Part shown: positions 43,427 through 56,900 of the stretch, piece by piece | Numbering within the stretch: the first letter of the stretch is position 1 | Layout: each line of letters opens with the position of its first letter | Source of the DNA: Pedobacter cryoconitis | GTDB taxonomy: Bacteria; Bacteroidota; Bacteroidia; Sphingobacteriales; Sphingobacteriaceae | Direction of reading: 5' to 3' | Assembly: GCF_014200605.1 (NCBI RefSeq) | Contig: NZ_JACHCE010000001.1 | Location: 1,240,001 to 1,304,000, forward strand | Length of the DNA: 64,000 nucleotides | Position numbers and translations under genes: made by a program | The notes under the pieces: generated by a model | What the model was told of the DNA's origin: nothing | Seen by the model: the letters and a program-made list of their open reading frames with translations, nothing else | The model's database searches: none

Positions 43427-46400
43427 ATGCTAATTAATAAATCTCCGCTTCACCCGGCACAAAAAGATGTTTATCTGGATCAATTGATAAACGTAAGTAA
43501 TCCTTATTATAATATTGGAGGATACACCCGAATCTTAGGACCACTGATCAAGACAATATTTATTGCTGCGGTCAATTCAGTACCCGAAGTATTTGATGCG
43601 TACCGGATGAGGTTTGATATTGATGAACACACTCCCCAAATCTATTTTGATGACTCCTATAAGCAATTGGAAATCAAAGAACTTGATTACAGTATGTATC
43701 AGAACGGAGAGGAATTGTTACAGATCTGGATGAAAGAGCAATTCAGTAAACCATTTGAAATTAAAAAAGACAACGTCCTTTTTGAGCATTATCTGGTTAA
43801 ATTAAAAGACGAAGAACATTTGTATTTCTTCAGATATCACCATTTAATATCTGATGGATTTGGCCTGGGTTCACAAAACCGTTATATAGCTAAAAAATAT
43901 AATGCACTGATCAATAACCATGAAGAAGATTTCTCTTATCTGTCTTATAAAGATGAAGCTGTAAAAGCTGATGCATATTATCATTCTGATGAATATGCAG
44001 AAGAAGGACAATATTGGAAAGATAAGATTGAGAAAAAGCCACAGCAGTTATTGCAAAGAAGATTTCTGGATAGCAGTCAGGAGCAAAAGAGATGTGAAAC
44101 TGTAACGGTAAATCTGTTACCCGAAGATATTACGCTGCTTGAAGATTTACAGAAAAAAACGAAATCGAGTATCCAGCAACTAACCATTGCTGCCTTAATG
44201 ATTTACTTTGGTAAAACTTCCGATAAGCAGGATTTCATTTTTGGTACTCCTTTACATAAAAGAAAAAATAAAAAAGTTCGTGATATAGTTGGGATGTTTA
44301 CTGGTATTCTTCCTTTTAAAGGAGTGTATCAGCCAGAGCTTTCTGTAGAAGAATTAATTAAACATATCACGACCTCTCAGCGTGAAGATTACCGTTATAG
44401 TAATTACCAGATAGGTGATTTAAGCCGTTATTTTAAAATTAATGCAGCAGAAGAATACCTGCTGGAAGTCGTGATCAATTATGCAATTATAGATTTTGCA
44501 CTTGATTTTGGAGAGGGCATGCAAGCCGGATTTTATGAACTTCCGAGTGGCTATGGCCGCTATCCGATTGAGATCTGGTGGAAAGACTATGGAAAACAGC
44601 AGCCTTTACAATTAACTATTGATTATCAGCTCCAGTTTTTCTCTGCCGAAGAAATGGAGCTTGTTGCACAAAGGCTGCTGTTTATTCTGAAACAGTTTAG
44701 TTCGCAGCTGGATAGTAAATCAAGTGAAATTGAAATCATCCCGCCATCAGAATTGCAAATTCTGGAGCGTTTCAATGAGGTCAGCGTAGCTTATCCGGAT
44801 ACAAAGAATTTAGTGGGGATTTTTAATGAACACGCTATAGCTACACCAGGATCAATAGCGCTTCAATTAGAAAATCAGCAATATAGTTATGAAGAACTCA
44901 ATGTAAAGGCTAATCAGCTGGCTCATTATCTTCAGCAAAGAGGGGTAACGACAGATACGCTGGTACCTATTTGTTTTGACCGTTCACCAGATATGGTTGT
45001 AGCGATCCTGGGAATTATGAAAGCAGGTGGTGCCTACGTGCCAATTGATCCTGGATATCCCGAAGACAGGATCAGCTATATGCTGGAAGATACCGGAGCC
45101 AGAATCGTTGTAACTACAGCTGCACTGGCGGAGAAATTTGATTCTGCTATCGATATTATCCGGCTCGATACAGATGCTGAGGCTATAGCCGGAAAATCAC
45201 CTTTTAGTCCGGCAAGCCAGATTAAGCCGGGTGATATTTCTTATGTGATTTATACCTCAGGTTCTACTGGTAAACCTAAAGGGGTAATGGTTGAACATGG
45301 GGGAATGCTAAATCACCTTTATTCGAAAGTCAATGACCTGGAACTCGATAGCAGTTCTATTGTTGCTTTTACAGCATCCTATACTTTTGATATCTCTGTA
45401 TGGCAATTGTTCTCTGCACTATTATGCGGCGGGACTACTATTATTTATACTTCGGCGCTTATCCTGCAGCCTGCAGAACTGATCCGTACCATTGATAAAG
45501 ACAAAGTTACGATATGGGAAGTTGTACCTTCCTATCTTGCAGCAGTATTGCAGGAGCAGTTTGTGGCATCATTAACTGCGCTGAAATATCTGCTGGTAAC
45601 TGGTGAGGCTGTAAGTCAGCCGGTATTGGCGTCCTGGTTTGAGCATCCTTTTTATGGCAGGATCCCGGTAGTTAATGCTTATGGGCCAACAGAAGCATCA
45701 GACGATATCTGTCATTATATCATGTATGACACTCCGGTAAGTACAAATGTACCTTTAGGTTCACCGATACAAAACACGCAATTATATATCGTTAATAATG
45801 ACATGCAGTTATGCCCGGTTGGGGTAGCAGGAGAGATTGGTGTTTCTGGTATTTGTGTATCAAGAGGTTATCTGAACCGTCCTGATCTGACCGCAGAAAA
45901 ATTCATTAAGCACCCTTTTGACCCCACTTCTGAGTACCGGATGTATCGTACCGGTGATCTTGGCCGATGGTTGCCTGATGGTAATATAGAATATCTTGGC
46001 CGTATTGACGATCAGGTGAAAATCAGGGGTTTCCGTATCGAATTAGGTGAGATAGAGGCTGCTTTACAACAATGTGAAGAGATTAACCAGGCTGTAGTAT
46101 TAGTGAAAACTGATGATAACGGTAATAAGCGTTTAGTTGGTTATGTTGTAGCAAACAGTGATTTTGATAAAGAGCGTATAGTATTACGTCTGAAAGAAAA
46201 ATTGCCTGAATACATGATCCCTACTTTCTTTATGGAAATGGAGGCCCTGCCATTGACAGATAATGGAAAGGTTGACAAGAAAGCATTGCCGGACCCTGAT
46301 GCAGCAGCATTGTTAACTACCGCTTATGCAGCACCAAGAAATGAAACAGAGCAGGAGCTGGCTAATATCTGGCAGGAATTATTAGGTATACAGCGTGTGG

Positions 46401-47960
46401 GTATATATGATAATTTCTTTGAACTTGGGGGAGACTCGATTACAACTATACAGGTATCAAGCCGTGCAAGAAGGGCTGGAATAAGTTTGCAGCCACGTGA
46501 CTTGTTCATGAACTATACAATTTCTTCACTATCTACTTTACTGGCCTTACAAGTAGTTTCAACTGCCAGGGCAGCGCAGGAATTTTTAACTGTAGGCAGC
46601 GGTTTACTGCCTGTTCAACAGCATTTTTTTGAAGCTGATACCAAAGATTTCTCCCATTATAATCAACACCTTTTATTAAAGGTGAATAAAGAAATTTCTC
46701 AGGACAAATTAGCTGAGGCTATTCGTGAGCTGGTGAAATACCATGATGCCCTTCGCTTTGCCTATCAAACAAAAGAAGGACAGATTGAACAGGTTTACGG
46801 TGATTACGAAGGTTTGCTTGAAACAGCGGATTTTTCCGGATCGGACGAAGACCTCGAAGCAATCACTGCCGAATATCAACAGGGCTTAAATCTGGAAAAA
46901 GGTATTTTATTGCGTTCCGTGTTCTTACAGACTCCTGAAAATGAATCACATCACCGCTTGTTATTAGTCATCCATCACCTTGCGGTTGATGGTGTATCGT
47001 GGCGTATCCTGCTTGATGATCTCTCTTTACTTTTAGAACAGACGGCGACGACTAAAACGCTTAAAGAAATCACAGGGGATAAAACAAGTGCTTATTATCA
47101 ATGGCACAATGCATTAGTAGAATACGGTAAAGAACAACGCTTGTTAAACCAGTTATCTTACTGGGAAAATGCAGTGCAGCAATATATACCTCTACGCACC
47201 AATAAAGATAACTTACAGACTGCAAACATTGCCGATACTGGTGTCTTTAAAGTAAGCCTGAATAAAAAACATACTAAACAATTATTGCAGGAAGTTTCTC
47301 AGGCTTATTATACAGAGATCAATGATATCCTATTAAGTGCACTTGCCATTACAATTGCAGACTGGAACGATCATCAGATTGTTTCAATTGGTTTGGAAGG
47401 TCATGGCCGGGAAGATATTTCAGACCAGATAGACACCAGCCACACTACAGGCTGGTTTACTAGTTTATACCCGGTTTTACTGGATGTCAAAAAAGGTACT
47501 GATATAGGTTTTATCCTTAAAAATATAAAAGAACAGTTAAGGCAGGTTCCTGAAAAAGGAATTGGCTTTGGCGTATTGAAATATCTCAATCAGGCCGGCA
47601 CTTTGCAAAGCCGTGACCCATGGGATATTGTGTTTAATTATTTGGGTAAACTGGATAATCATATAAATGAAGAAGCGGTAATCAGCCCTTTATGGGAAAC
47701 ATTCGGACTTTCTGTTTCCACCAATTATCCTTTAAGAGAGAAAATAGCTGTAAATGCTATTATCAGGGAAGGGGTGCTGGAAATTCAATGGGACTATAGT
47801 ACGCTGCATTTTAATAAAAAGAGTGTTAAAGAGCTAGCGACAGCTTTTGTTTCTGCTCTTGAAGAAATTATTGTACACTGTGTGGCTCAGAAAGCAGCAG
47901 CACATACGCCGTCTGATTATGAATTGGGAGAGGTAATCAGTGTGGCCGAACTGGATGGAT
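43427..47960 (+). other. NRPS module 1: starter C - A - T - E
   Basis: C1 motif HHLISDG is at 43838-43858. A1 shows YTSGSTGKPKG (near 45250) and TFDISVWQLF. Aligned by eye to the GrsA Phe domain, the pocket reads D-I-W-E-L-T-A-D-D-(K), with acidic Glu and two Asp. This suits a small basic amino acid; with sbnAB upstream, diaminopropionate is the best guess. Carrier Ser codon at 46436-46438. E1 spans about 46600-47900. Confidence 0.8.
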
Positions 47961-50900
47961 TTCTAGGGGAAACCGTTAATGGTTCGCTGCGAAAAAATCA
48001 GATTGAGGGTCTGGCCAGATTGAGTGGTTTACAGGAAGGTATGTTGTTTCATGGTCTTTACGACGGTCAGGCAGGTACATATATCCAGCAATTTTATTGT
48101 ACACTGGAGAATCTTGATGAAAACAAATTTATAAAGAGCTGGCAGAAACTGATTAGCCAGCACAGCATTTTGCGCAGCGGATTTTACCATGATGTATTTA
48201 GTGTACCTGTACAATGTATTTATAAGGAAGCAGAAATACCGGTAACTATATTGGATTACCGCCATTTAAGTAGTACTGAACAAGAAAATGCAATCCGTGA
48301 ATTTGAAGCAGCTGATCGTTTAGAAGGCTTTGATTTTACGGTTTTACCACTAATGCGTCTTTGTTTAATCCAGCTGCGTGATAACTACTATCATATGATA
48401 TGGAGTTATCATCATATTCTCTTAGACGGCTGGTCACTTCCAATTATCCTGGAAGAACTGCTACGTGCCTATGAAGCTCAGGTAGAAGGAACAGCCCTGA
48501 CTATTTTACCTAACACACGTTACGACGATTATATCAGATACATTTATCGCAAAGATAAAGATGCCGCGAATAATTACTGGCGTAAATACCTGGAAAGGGT
48601 GACTGAGGGAACCTTACTCAATTTTATCAACTCTACTGCCGACCGTAATAAAGGAAAAGGTGTTTATGAAAAAGTGAAATTACACCTTGATAGTGATTCT
48701 ACAGCTTCTCTGATACAGTTTGCACAGCGCAATCACATTACCCTGAACACTTTAATGCAAGGGGCATGGGCATATCTGTTACACCGTTATACCGGGAAAA
48801 GTGAGGTTACTTATGGTGTAATCGTATCGGGCAGGCCAGAAGATCTGCCGGGAGTAGAAAGAGGAGTGGGTATGTATATCAATACACTTCCATTACATAT
48901 TGCAGTTGATGAAAATCAGTCTTTAACCAGTTGGTTACAGGCGCTGCAGATCAATCAGCTGGAAAGCAGGGAACATCAGTATACCACACTGAATGAAATA
49001 CAGCATTTATCAGAGATTTCGGGTGATATCTTTGATAGTTTACTTGTTTTTGAAAACTACCCCGTAAGTAAAGTGCTGAACGAGAAGCCATGGGCTTTAC
49101 GTTTAGAAAATATCGGATTACATGAACATACCAATTACCCACTCAATATAGTTATACTGGCCACAGATACTATTCAGATTGATTTTGGTTATAATTCAAG
49201 TTTATTATTACCTGAATATGCTGCAGCTGTTTCAGCACATTTTGAGCAGGTATTACAGCAGTTTACTAAGATCGGACAAGGTTTATTATCATCCGTAGAA
49301 ATATTATCAGACCGTGAGCGTAGTTTATTACTGGATGTATTCAATGATAGTTCAGATCAATACCTGCAACCTCTTACTATTATAGATGCTTTTAACGAGC
49401 AGGTTATCCTGACTCCTGAAAATACGGCAATTGTCTATGGATCAGTTTCATTGACTTACCGCGAACTGGACAAACGTTCGCAGGAGCTTGCGCATGCTTT
49501 GATTGCTAAGGGATTACAGCCTGGAACATTAGTTCCTGTCGCTGCGAAACGCAGTATAAACATGATGGTTGGTATCCTGGCCATTTTGAAAGCAGGGGCT
49601 GCTTATGTACCTATAGATCCAGATTATCCGCAAGAAAGAATTTCATTTATGCTGGAAGATACAGCAGGTAAAATAGCCATCACAGATAGTGAATGGCTTT
49701 CCCTGTTTACCGCACTGGCTCCTGATCTGGAATTCGTTTGTCTGGATAAACTGGAATTAAGTGCTGTAAATGATACGATTCAATTGGATACAATTACAGC
49801 TGATAGTCCTGCTTATGTGATTTATACCTCGGGTTCTACAGGGCAGCCAAAAGGGGTACTGGTTACTCAGCGTAATGTAGTCAGTCTGGTCAAAGATATT
49901 AGTTATGTTGAATTAAATGAGCATGATGTATTACTGTCAACGGGATCACCTTCTTTTGATGCGACTACTTTTGAATACTGGGGGATGTTACTGAATGGAG
50001 GGAAACTGGTCCTTTGCCCTGATGACAGCCTGCTGGATATCGCTCTGTTAAAAGAACAGGTGCGTTTACACCAGGTGACAAAAATGTGGTTTACTTCAAG
50101 CTGGTTCAATCAGCTGATCGATACCGATATTACTGTCTTTGAAGGGCTTTCAGTGGTATTGGCCGGAGGAGAGAAGTTATCAGATGAACATGTATTTAAA
50201 ATCAGGAAAACATATCCTGAATTAACAGTCATTAATGGGTATGGACCTACGGAAAATACTACTTTCTCGCTTACTTTTACAATTGATGACAGCGGTTCTA
50301 TTCCGATCGGAAAACCACTGGATAGCCGTAATGCCTATATATTAGATGCGCAATTGAGGTTATTGCCTGCAGGGGTACCTGGTGAAATATATCTGGGGGG
50401 TGCTGGTTTGTCACTTGGTTACCTGAACCGTCCTGATCTTACTGCAGAAAAATTCATTGATCATCCTTTTAATAAAGGACAGAAAATATATAAAACCGGA
50501 GATATTGGCCGCTGGCTTCCCGATGGAAATATCGAATACCAGGGACGTATAGATGATCAGGTGAAAATCCGTGGTTATCGTATCGAACTGGGGGAAATAG
50601 AAAATATCCTGCAACAGAGTGAGCAGGTTAATCAGGCAGTTGTAATCGTCAAAGAAGAAAATGGGACTAAGCGCCTGATCGGGTATATAGTGCCCGAAGG
50701 TGAATTTGACAGAGATGGTATAGTGGTCTTCCTGAAAAGCCGTTTGCCAGAATACATGATCCCTGCTATATGGGTAGAGCTGGATAAATTACCGCTGACC
50801 AATAACGGTAAGGTGAATAAAAAAGCCTTGCCTGATGCAGATACCGGTTCACTGTTTACGGAAAACTATCAGGCTCCGCGCAACGCAATGGAACTGGATC

Positions 50901-53900
50901 TTGTAACTATCTGGCAGGATTTATTGCGCATTCCAAAAGTCGGCATCCAGGATAACTTCTTTGAACTTGGTGGTGATTCTATTATTACCATACAAGTAGT
51001 CAGCCGTGCTAAACGCATGGGCTATAACCTGCACCCGCGTGATCTGTTCGTCTGCCAGACTATTGCAGTATTAGCTGCTGTACTAACCAAAGGTGCCGCT
51101 GAGGCTGGTTCGGTTGCAGAACAGGGAGTTTTGGTTGGTAAAAGTGGTCTGCTCCCTATCCAGCAGTGGTTTTTTGAAATAGCAGATCAAAAAGAATCTC
51201 ATTTCAATCAGCATGTTTTACTGACCATAGATAAAAATATAGCTCAGGATACAATAACCGAAGCTGTCCGTGCATTAATGCAGTATCATGATGCCCTTGG
51301 TTTTACCTACCGTTCAAATGAAAATGAACTGGTGCAGGAATATGGTAGTTATGAAGGTCAGCTTGGTGTTGCAGATTTAAAAGTAGTTGCTCCTGACAAA
51401 TTACAGGAAGCCATTTTGATGACTGCCGAACAGTATCAGCGCAGTCTGGATATTGAAAAAGGAATATTGCTGCGTGCAGTTCTGATCCTTACACCAGAAG
51501 AAGTGCAGCAACACCGTTTATTGGTTATCGTACATCACCTTGCTGTTGATGGTGTTTCGTGGCGTATACTGGTTGAAGACCTGCAGTTACTTCTCGAAAA
51601 TAAAATGGATAAGCCGGTAGAAGAAGTGCTGGGTAAGAAAACCAGTTCTGTCCGTCAATGGTATGATGCTTTAACTGTTTACTCAAAAAGCAGTGCTTTA
51701 ACTACTCAATTAGGTTATTGGGAAAGAACAGTACAGCAAGCGGGCAGGTTAAAAACGGAATTTGAATATTCCGGTACAGTTAATTATGCTGATACCACTA
51801 ATCAGGTATTGAAATTAAACAGTACACAAACACGCCGCCTTTTACAGGAGGTACCAAAAGCTTATCATACAGAGATTAATGATATATTACTGTCTGCATT
51901 AGCTATGACTTTAGCTGTATGGAACGAAAATGAAACCGTTACCATTAAAATGGAGGGGCATGGCCGTGAAGACATTGCAGCAGATATTGATACCAGCCGC
52001 ACAGTTGGCTGGTTTACAAGTTTGTACCCGGTATCACTTGAAATATCCTCAGGACTGCCTGCAGGTGATGTGGTAAAAAGTGTGAAAGAACAGCTCCGTC
52101 AGATTCCAGAAAAGGGACTTGGTTATGGTATCCTGAAATATATCAGCAAGGAACCATCTTTACAACATGCTAATGGCGATATCGTATTCAATTACTTAGG
52201 CCAGATGAACAATATGCTGGATGGTAATGGAATTCTGGGAACAGCTGAAGAAGAGGCTGGAACCTCAGTTGGCCATGCTTTCCAGATGCCTGATAAGTTA
52301 TATATCAACAGTATCATTAAAAATGATGAGCTGGAAGTAGACTGGAGATACAGTCACCACCATTTTTCATCAGCTGGTATCGGGAATTTGTCAGCCGCTT
52401 TTATGGCTAATCTGGAAACGCTGATTGACCATTGCGTGTCTCTTGCGGAAACTGCTTTCACGCCTTCGGACTATGGACTTGGGAATGAAATCAGTTACCA
52501 GGAGCTGGATGCATTTTTAGATAGCGGGGATGGAATCCGAAGAAATCAGATTGAAAGCATTTATCCACTGAGTGGATTGCAGGCAGGTATGCTTTTTCAT
52601 GGATTAGCAGATACTCAGACTGGTTCATACGTAGAACAGCTTACAGCTGATATTGCCGCTTTAGATGAACAGGTGTTTGCTCAGAGCTGGGAATATTTGT
52701 TGAAGCAGCATACTATATTGCGCAGTGCTTTTTATTATGATGTGTTCAATATTCCGGTACAATGTGTATTGAAAGATGTAAAAATACCAATTGAGGTACA
52801 GGATTATCGTGAACTTAGTCAAAAGGCACAGCAAAAAGCCATTCAGAAATATACGGCTAAAGATCGTATACGTGGTTTTGATTTTGCAGAAGCACCGCTG
52901 ATGCGTATCTGTCTGTTCCGTCTGGCCGATAATGAATATAGATTATTATGGAGTTTCCATCACATCTTATTGGATGGCTGGTCATTACCTGTCCTGATAG
53001 AAGAGCTTTTACAGACTTATGAGTCATTGATCAATGCTCAGCCGGTTCTAAGTGCAGAAGAAGATCGTTATGAAAACTATATACGTTATATAAACCGACG
53101 CAATAAACAGGAAGAAAAAGAACATTGGTCTAATTACCTGGCGCCGCTTACACAGAGCAGCAGATTACCGTTTATCAAGACAGCTGCGGAACAGAAAAAG
53201 GGTAACGGACAGTTTAAAATAGAAACAATACAGCTGGACAAAGCAATTACTGCGAGCCTTACTGCTTATACTCAGCGCAACCGGATTACGCTGAATACAT
53301 TGATGCAGGGTGTTTGGGCATATTTATTAAATCACTATACCGGCCGTGCTGATGTAGTTTATGGGGTAACTGTATCTGGTCGTCCCGAAGACCTGGCAGG
53401 GGTAGAGCGTGCGGTAGGTATGTATATTAATACACTTCCTTTATTTACGCAGATTGATCCGGCCCAGGAGGTTTCTGTATGGTTACAGCAATTGCAAGCT
53501 GATCAGTTGCGAAGCCGTGAGTTCCAATATTCTGCTTTGAACGAGATTCAGCGTCAGAGTTCAGTTTCAGGCGAATTATTTGATAGCATCCTGGTTTTTG
53601 AGAATTATCCGGTTGACGGGGTTTTATTAGCCCAGTCCTGGAAATTACAATTATCAGGAGCAGATGTAAAAGAGCAGACAAATTATCCGCTCAGTATTAC
53701 CGTCATGGCAGCAGAGGAGATCAATATCCGTTTTGAATATAATACAGAGCTATTGAGTGGTACTGATGTAAGCAGAATGACCGGACATTTTGAAACTGCT
53801 TTGTTTCATATCATTACACAAAAAGTACCAAAAATTGGAAATATAAATATACTCACTACCGAAGAAAAGCAGTGGTTAGTAGAAGGTTTGAATACCAATA

Positions 53901-56900
53901 AATTTGCCTATCCGGCTGAGGAGACTATGGTTAGCCTCTTTGCGGCACAGGTATTGAAATCTCCGGCAGCAGCTGCGCTGAGCTTTGAAGATCAAACTTT
54001 AAGCTATACTGAGCTGGATGAGCTTTCTAACAAACTGGCTAATAAACTGATTAGTTTTGGTATTAAAAGAGGTACACTCATTCCATTATTTATAGAGCGG
54101 TCTGCTGAAATGACTGTTGGTATTCTGGGTATCCTGAAAGCGGGCGCGGCCTATGTACCCATTCATCCGGATTACCCTGCTGAAAGAACAGCTTTTATAC
54201 TGTCGGATATTGCTGCACCATTAGTACTGAGCAGCCGTGAAAGCTCCGGTTTCCTTCCTGAAACCGAGTTGCCGGTTATATTGCTCGATAACAAGTTACT
54301 ATCCGAAGGTTTTTCAACTGAGCCTGTTATGGAATATTATCCATCTGATCTGGCTTATGTGATCTATACCTCGGGGTCTACAGGTCAGCCAAAAGGTGTG
54401 CTCATAGAACACCGGAGTGTAGTTAATCTGATCAGTTACCAGGGAAAGAAATTTGGTATCGACCAGACCGATAGAATTCTTCAGTTCTCGAACTATAATT
54501 TTGATGCTTCGGTAGAACAAATTTTCCTTGCTTTATTGAATGGGGCAAAACTGGTTGTGCTGGATGAAACAACCCGTCTGGACCCGTCGGCATTAGAGCA
54601 ATTGCTTTTAAAAGAGCAAATTACTCATCTCCATGCCACTCCGGGTTTTCTGGAAACTATTAATGCAGGCAATTACGGTGGTTTAAGACGCGTCATATCA
54701 GGTGGTGAATACTGCCGTGTTGCGCTGGCAGAAAAATGGAAACCATTTGCAGCATTTTATAATGAATACGGGCCTACTGAAACTACCGTAACAGCCCTTG
54801 AATATCAATACCCTGTCTCTTCAGAAGAAAATCTGCTCGAAGGAGTGCCGATTGGCCGTGGTTTAGGTAATACACGTACTTATCTGCTGGATGCACAATT
54901 GCGTCCCGTTGCAGCAGGAGTTGCCGGAGAACTATATATAGCAGGTGTACAGGTGGCAAGAGGGTATTTGAATCGTCCTGAACAAACCGCGCAAAGTTTC
55001 CTGTCAGATCCTTTTGTAAGTGGAGAACGGATGTATAAAACGGGTGATATCTGCAGGTTATTACCTGATGGAAACCTTACTTATATAGGTCGTAATGATG
55101 AGCAGGTGAAAGTCCGTGGTTACCGTATCGAACTTGGTGAGATAGAAAATGTACTGGGGCAAAATAGCCAGGTTTCTCAGGGGGTAGTCCTGGCGAGAAC
55201 CGATGAACAGGGCAATAAACGTCTGGTAGGTTATGTTGTGCCTGCTGATGCAGAAATATTTAGTAAAGAAGAACTGATTGTTTTCCTGAAAACCCGTTTA
55301 CCAGAATATATGGTTCCGGGATGGTGGGTAATTTTAGAGAAGCTACCACTTACGGGCAATGGTAAAACAGATAAAAAAGCACTGCCTGATCCTGACGCAA
55401 ACGATTTGATTGCACAGGAGTACGTTGCCCCTGGAAATCAGTTAGAACAAACACTGGCTGTGATCTGGCAGGAGTTATTGGGATTAACGCAAGTAGGTAT
55501 CCATGATAATTTCTTTGAACTGGGAGGTGATTCTATTGTTACAATACAGGTAGTCAGCCGTGCCAGACGTGCGGGATATGGATTAAATCCGCGTGACTTA
55601 TTTACCTGTCAGACCATTTCGCGTCTTGCGGCATTCATGGATTTACAACAGGAAATCAAAACTGTTGCCGAACAAGGGACTTTAACCGGTGGAAGTGGTT
55701 TATTGCCTATTCAGCAATGGTTCCTGCAAACGGAAACCAATTCCCTCTCACATTATAATCAGCATATTGTTTTAACTGTTGCTAAAAATATCAGCACTGA
55801 ACAATTGCAGACTGCGATAGATAAACTGGTTAACCACCATGATGCGCTGCGTTTTGCTTATCATTTATCAGGTACGCAATGGGAACAGCACTATAGTGGG
55901 TTTCAATCAAAAATAGGGGTATTTGACTATACGCAAAACACAGATGAATGGACAGAAGCTGTTCAGACCAATCTGAATCTTTTACAGTCTCAGGTAGATA
56001 TTGCAAAAGGAAACCTGTTACAGGCAGCTTTATTAATTGCTCCTGCCAATGTACCGGTTAATCAGTTATTACTTGTTATTCATCACCTGGCAGTGGATGG
56101 TGTATCATGGCGTATCCTGACAGATGATCTTGAATTACTGCTTCAGCAGGAAGATAAACCAGCTTTAACTGTATTAGGTAATAAAACAAGTTCTTTCCGT
56201 CAATGGTATCACACCATGTTGGCCTATGGCCAGCGTGCAGATTTGCTGAATCAGGAAGCATACTGGAAAAAAACTAAACAAGAGCCGGCCCCGCTTCGTA
56301 CTGATCATGTATTTAACGAAGCGGTAACCATAGCCGATATACAAAACTATACAATAAAACTAGGCAGTAATTCAACCGCAAACTTATTAAAGGATGTGCC
56401 TAAAGCTTATCATACCGAAATTAACGATATCCTGTTAAATGCACTGGTACTCACACTTTCTGCACACAATAAAAGCAATAAAGTATTGGTGGGAATGGAA
56501 GGACATGGCCGTGAAGATTTAGCCGCAGACGCTGATACCAGCCGTACCGTTGGCTGGCTGACCAGCATGTTCCCTGTTTTACTCGAAGTAGAAACAGGGG
56601 CAGGCAAAGGACAGCAGCTAAAAAACATTAAAGAACAATTAAGACAGGTACCGGGTAAAGGAATTGGTTACGGTTTATTAAAATATATCAATAAAACTGA
56701 ATCCTTACAGGGAAAAGATCCCTGGGAAGTATTATTTAACTACCTCGGACAATCAGGTCATACCACAGCTGAAGGATTATATACCGTACCGCAATGGGAA
56801 TTATTTGGTTCATCAGCAGGCAGTGATTTCCCGGTTGAAGGCAAACTTGCTGTGAACAGTATGATCATTGATCATGAACTGGTATTGTACTGGAGCTATA

